A DNA stretch of 64,000 nt, taken from NCBI GenBank assembly GCA_018136815.1, contig CM030932.1, positions 6,482,315-6,546,314 of the forward strand, read 5' to 3'. Each line of letters opens with the position of its first letter. The first letter of the stretch is position 1. Shown piece by piece: positions 61,191-64,000 of the stretch. The translations under genes were made by a program, and so were the position numbers. A model generated the notes under the pieces. The model made no database searches, was not told the origin of the DNA, and saw nothing but the letters and a program-made list of their open reading frames with translations. This DNA comes from Isochrysis galbana. Its lineage: Eukaryota > Haptophyta > Isochrysidales > Isochrysidaceae.

Positions 61191-64000
61191 ATGGTGCTCC
61201 CCAACGGCGGGATGGGCCCGCCTAAGCCGGCCATCGCCAAGGCACCTTACCCTGCAGTTGCGCTCGCTGCTGCTCTCCTCTCTCTCGGCCCAGAGATGGA
61301 GGCCTGGGCAAAGCCTCTCTATCTCCCATCGCTCCAGCAGACGTACATCGCACCGGTGAGTGAATTAACACTTGCACGCGCACGTGTGGGACACGCAGCA
61401 CTCACGCGAGAGCTGCGCCGACAGCCATGCACGACGCCCATCTCATCTCCTCTCCTCTTTCTCTCTTCTCTCTCTCACCCCAGGCTCAGGGGCTGGGCGA
61501 CATGCAGATGGAGCAGATCATGACGCCCTTCCCGTCCTCGTCAATCCTCGCCGACACGTCCGTGTTCAGTACCCTCAGCGTTGACGAGCGCGCCACAGTC
61601 GAACGCATCAAGCAGGTGACCATTGCGCATACACATCTGCGGCCGAGTAAGGGTGATGTGCGACTGGACATCTCCGCTCTCGTGACTCAATGGTAGATAG
61701 GCCTCATAGCAAGCTCCAGTGCACGGGTGCGACACGTATTCATGAAGCATGAACTCGCCATCTCTTGTAGGAGCTGCGTGAGGCTAAGCGTGTAGCTGAT
61801 GCGGAGGCTGCTGCAGCTGAGAAGGCGGAGGCTGCGGCGCGGAGAGCAGAGGAGAGGGCCGCGGCCGAGGCCAAGCGCGCCGAGCTGAAGGCGGCGGCTG
61901 AGGCCGAGAAAGCAGCCGCTGCAGCGAAGCGCGCAGAGGAAATCGCTGCGGTCGAGGCTCAGCGTGCCGAACAGAGGGCCGTTGCTGAACAAGCAAAGGC
62001 TGAAAAGGCTGCTGCGGACAAGGCTGCCCGCGAAGCCAAGATAGAGGCAGAGAATGTAGCTCGGGCAACCGCCGACCAGGTGCGGGTCGAGAAGGCGGCT
62101 GCTGATAAGGCGGCCGCCGAGGCCAAGCGTGCCGAGGCGGCGCAGGCTCGCGCCGAGGCCGAGGCCGTCCGCAAGGCGTCGGTCCGCCCCTCAGGCGTGA
62201 AACGAGGCGTGACACCCGAGGCACGGCGGGCTGCGGAGGCGGAGGCCGCCGAGAAGGCCCGCGTCGAGGCTCAGTTGGAGGCTGCTGCTGCTGAGGCTGC
62301 CACCAAGGCGGAGACGCTCGCGCTCAAATCCCCGCGCGAGCTGCAGGCTGAGAAGGCGGCAGCGGCACGCCAGGCTGCGGAGCAGGCACGTGCTGAGAAG
62401 GCGGCTGCCGAGAGGGCTGCGCGCGAGTCTAAGGCTGCTGAGGCGGCTGCGGCGCGTGAAGCCGCCGAGCAGGCGAAGGCCGAGAAAGCGGCTGCCCAGA
62501 AGGCTGAGGCCGAGGCCAAGCGGCAGGCACAGGCTGAAGCGGCAGCAGCCGCCAAAGTGAAGGCGGCCGAGGAGCGCGCTGCGCAGGCCGCGGCTCGTGA
62601 GGCCAAGGCTGCCGAGGAGAAGGCGGCTAAGGCCGCGGCTGAGCAGGCGCGCGCTGCTAAGGTTGCTGAGGAGAGGGCTGTGCTCGAGGCGAAGCGTGCT
62701 GCCCAGACGGAGGCCGCAGCGCAGGCCAAGTTGGAGGCAGAGGCTGCGCGTGCGGAAGCGCGCGCTGCTAAGGCCGCACAGGCTGCAGCACAAAAGGCGT
62801 TGAAGGAGGCGGAGGCCCTTGGCTTGGACTCATCGATGGCCTCCTTCCTCACGCCGGAAGAGCTGAAGACGGTCGCTTCTCTGAAGCGCGAGCTGAAGGA
62901 GCGCACCGCGGAGGCAACTAAGACGTCGGCTGCAGCCGATGAGGCTGAGGCCAAGGCGGCTGAAGCCGCTGCCGCAAAGCGCGCGGCTGAGGAGGCCAAG
63001 GTGGCCAAGGCGGCTGAGGAGCAGGCAAAGCAAGCCAAGGCAGCGGCTGAGCGCGCGGAGGCCGAGGCCAAGCGCAAGGCGGCGGCTGAGGAGGCCGCTG
63101 CGGCACGGCGTGCTGCGGCCCAGGCGCGGGCAGAGAAGCTGGCTCAGGAGAAGGCGGCGGCCGAGGCCAAGCGCGTTGCACAGGCCGAGGAGGCTGCGGC
63201 CGCCCGTCGCGACGCCGACGCGCGCAAGGCGGCGGATGCGGCTGCGCGTGAAACCAAGGCAGCGGAGGCCGCTGCTGCTCGTCGAGCGGCCGAGGAAGCG
63301 AAGACGGCTAAGGCGGCCGAAGCGAGGGCGGCTCGCACGGCTGATGAGCAGCTACGCGTCGAGAAAGCGGCTGCTGACAAGGCGGCCGCCGAGGCCAAGC
63401 GTGCCGAGGCGGCGCAGGCTCGCGCCGAGGCCGAGGCCGTCCGCAAGGCGTCGGTCCGCCCCTCAGGCGTGAAACGAGGCGTGACACCCGAGGCACGGCG
63501 GGCTGCGGAGGCGGAGGCCGCCGAGAAGGCCCGCGTCGAGGCTCAGTTGGAGGCTGCTGCTGCTGAGGCTGCCACCAAGGCGGAGACGCTCGCGCTCAAA
63601 TCCCCGCGCGAGCTGCAGGCTGAGAAGGCGGCAGCGGCACGCCAGGCTGCGGAGCAGGCACGTGCCGAGAAGGCGGCTGCCGAGAGGGCTGCGCGCGAGT
63701 CTAAGGCTGCTGAGGCGGCTGCGGCGCGTGAAGCCGCCGAGCAGGCGAAGGCCGAGAAAGCGGCTGCAGAGAAAGCCGCACGCGAGTCCAAGGCCGAGAA
63801 AGCGGCTGCCCAGAAGGCTGAGGCCGAGGCCAAGCGGCAGGCACAGGCTGAAGCGGCAACAGCCGCCAAAGTGAAGGCGGCCGAGGAGCGCGCTGCGCAG
63901 GCCGCGGCTCGTGAGGCCAAGGCTGCCGAGGAGAAGGCGGCTAAGGCCGCGGCTGAGCAGGCGCGCGCTGCTAAGGCTGCTGAGGAGAGGGCTGTGCTCG
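61191..64000 (+). CDS. Ala/Glu/Lys-rich coiled-coil protein, 3' end beyond the window
   Basis: Exons 61191-61355, 61484-61615 and 61771 to beyond 64000 (both introns GT-AG, phase 0). At least 842 residues are covered. The first exon reads MVLPNGGMGPPKPAIAKAPY with a hydrophobic AVALAAALLSLG segment. The second is MEQIMTPFPSSSILADTSVF. The third is an almost unbroken charged-alanine heptad-type helix (AEAEKAAAAAKRAEE-like units, TolA/caldesmon-like composition). It is broken by a non-helical island, SVRPSGVKRGVTPEARR, and by LDSSMASFLTPEELKTV. The island and about 420 residues of surroundings recur 424 codons later. A structural or scaffold role is likely; no enzyme domain is present. An upstream targeting exon may be missing. 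Confidence 0.75.
62087..64000 (+). repeat. 1.27-kb internal duplication in the coiled-coil exon
   Basis: The block from about 62087 (GTCGAGAAGGCGGCTGCTGA) recurs from about 63358 with offset 1,272 bases (424 codons) and few differences. Copy 2 carries a 42-base in-frame insertion near 63764-63805 (GAGAAAGCCGCACGCGAG-containing). Copy 2 continues matching to the window end. Confidence 0.85.

Noticed and set aside
60605-61225. 206-codon Ser/Leu/Pro-rich plus frame
   Set aside because: Consists of CT/CCT tracts; at most it hides an untranslated or short targeting exon.
61784-63920. Several minus-strand Ala/Ser or Pro/Arg-rich frames
   Set aside because: Antisense shadows of the Ala/Glu/Lys coiled-coil exon; periodic GCG codons keep all frames open.

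Overview
The window looks like nuclear DNA of a eukaryotic alga. Its genes are intron-bearing (mostly GT-AG introns of about 60-250 bases), GC-rich and gene-sparse, and are embedded in retroelements and poly-G, poly-C and CT tracts. A protein with a signal peptide followed by a transit-like region (55208-56269), a very long Ser-Pro/Pro-rich extracellular-type spacer (24620-27271), and animal/protist-type strawberry notch and HIAT1-like genes fit a secondary-plastid alga such as a haptophyte. That placement is inference; no rRNA or organelle marker is present.

Layout. 1-515 is the 3' end of an unrecognised gene. 1827-10981 is a structurally complete LTR retroelement on the minus strand: two 848-bp LTRs that look identical, TG..CA termini, a 5-bp target duplication CGCCC and a polypurine tract. 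Its coding content is gag-like, then a truncated DNA-methyltransferase-like domain, then the last residues of RNase H, integrase and chromodomain. No reverse transcriptase is present, so it appears to be a recent, non-autonomous deletion derivative. 12-20 kb holds an ankyrin-repeat gene, a complete seven-exon iron-containing alcohol dehydrogenase, and a CGGBP1-like zinc-finger gene interrupted by one in-frame TAG. 20.7-27.3 kb holds an intronless DUF2828/vWA gene and a proline-rich cytochrome b561 gene followed by an exact 215-bp tandem duplication. 27.3-30.6 kb is repeats, including a reverse-transcriptase fragment.

30.9-40.0 kb is a divergent pair, a HIAT1/MFSD14-like MFS transporter (minus) and a strawberry notch helicase homologue (plus), sharing a 291-bp CTCTA/TAGAG-rich intergenic region. 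41.0-41.3 kb is a 17-bp minisatellite. 43.2-47 kb has complex I subunit NDUFB9 and a PLP aminotransferase. 48.2-50.4 kb is a damaged non-LTR retrotransposon (ORF1 plus endonuclease). 51.6-58.1 kb has an unrecognised coiled-coil protein, a plastid-targeted protein and a small MGQYF-family protein. 61.2-64.0 kb begins an Ala/Glu/Lys-rich coiled-coil gene with a 1.27-kb internal duplication; it runs off the window.

A recurring theme is a short hairpin with a TATAA-type loop (for example AACTAAG-TATAAA-CTTAGTT). It sits just 5' of an ATG at the edge of at least ten dispersed repeats in both orientations, including the non-LTR element. No operon-like organisation exists. The genes are independent housekeeping, membrane or regulatory genes separated by repeats.
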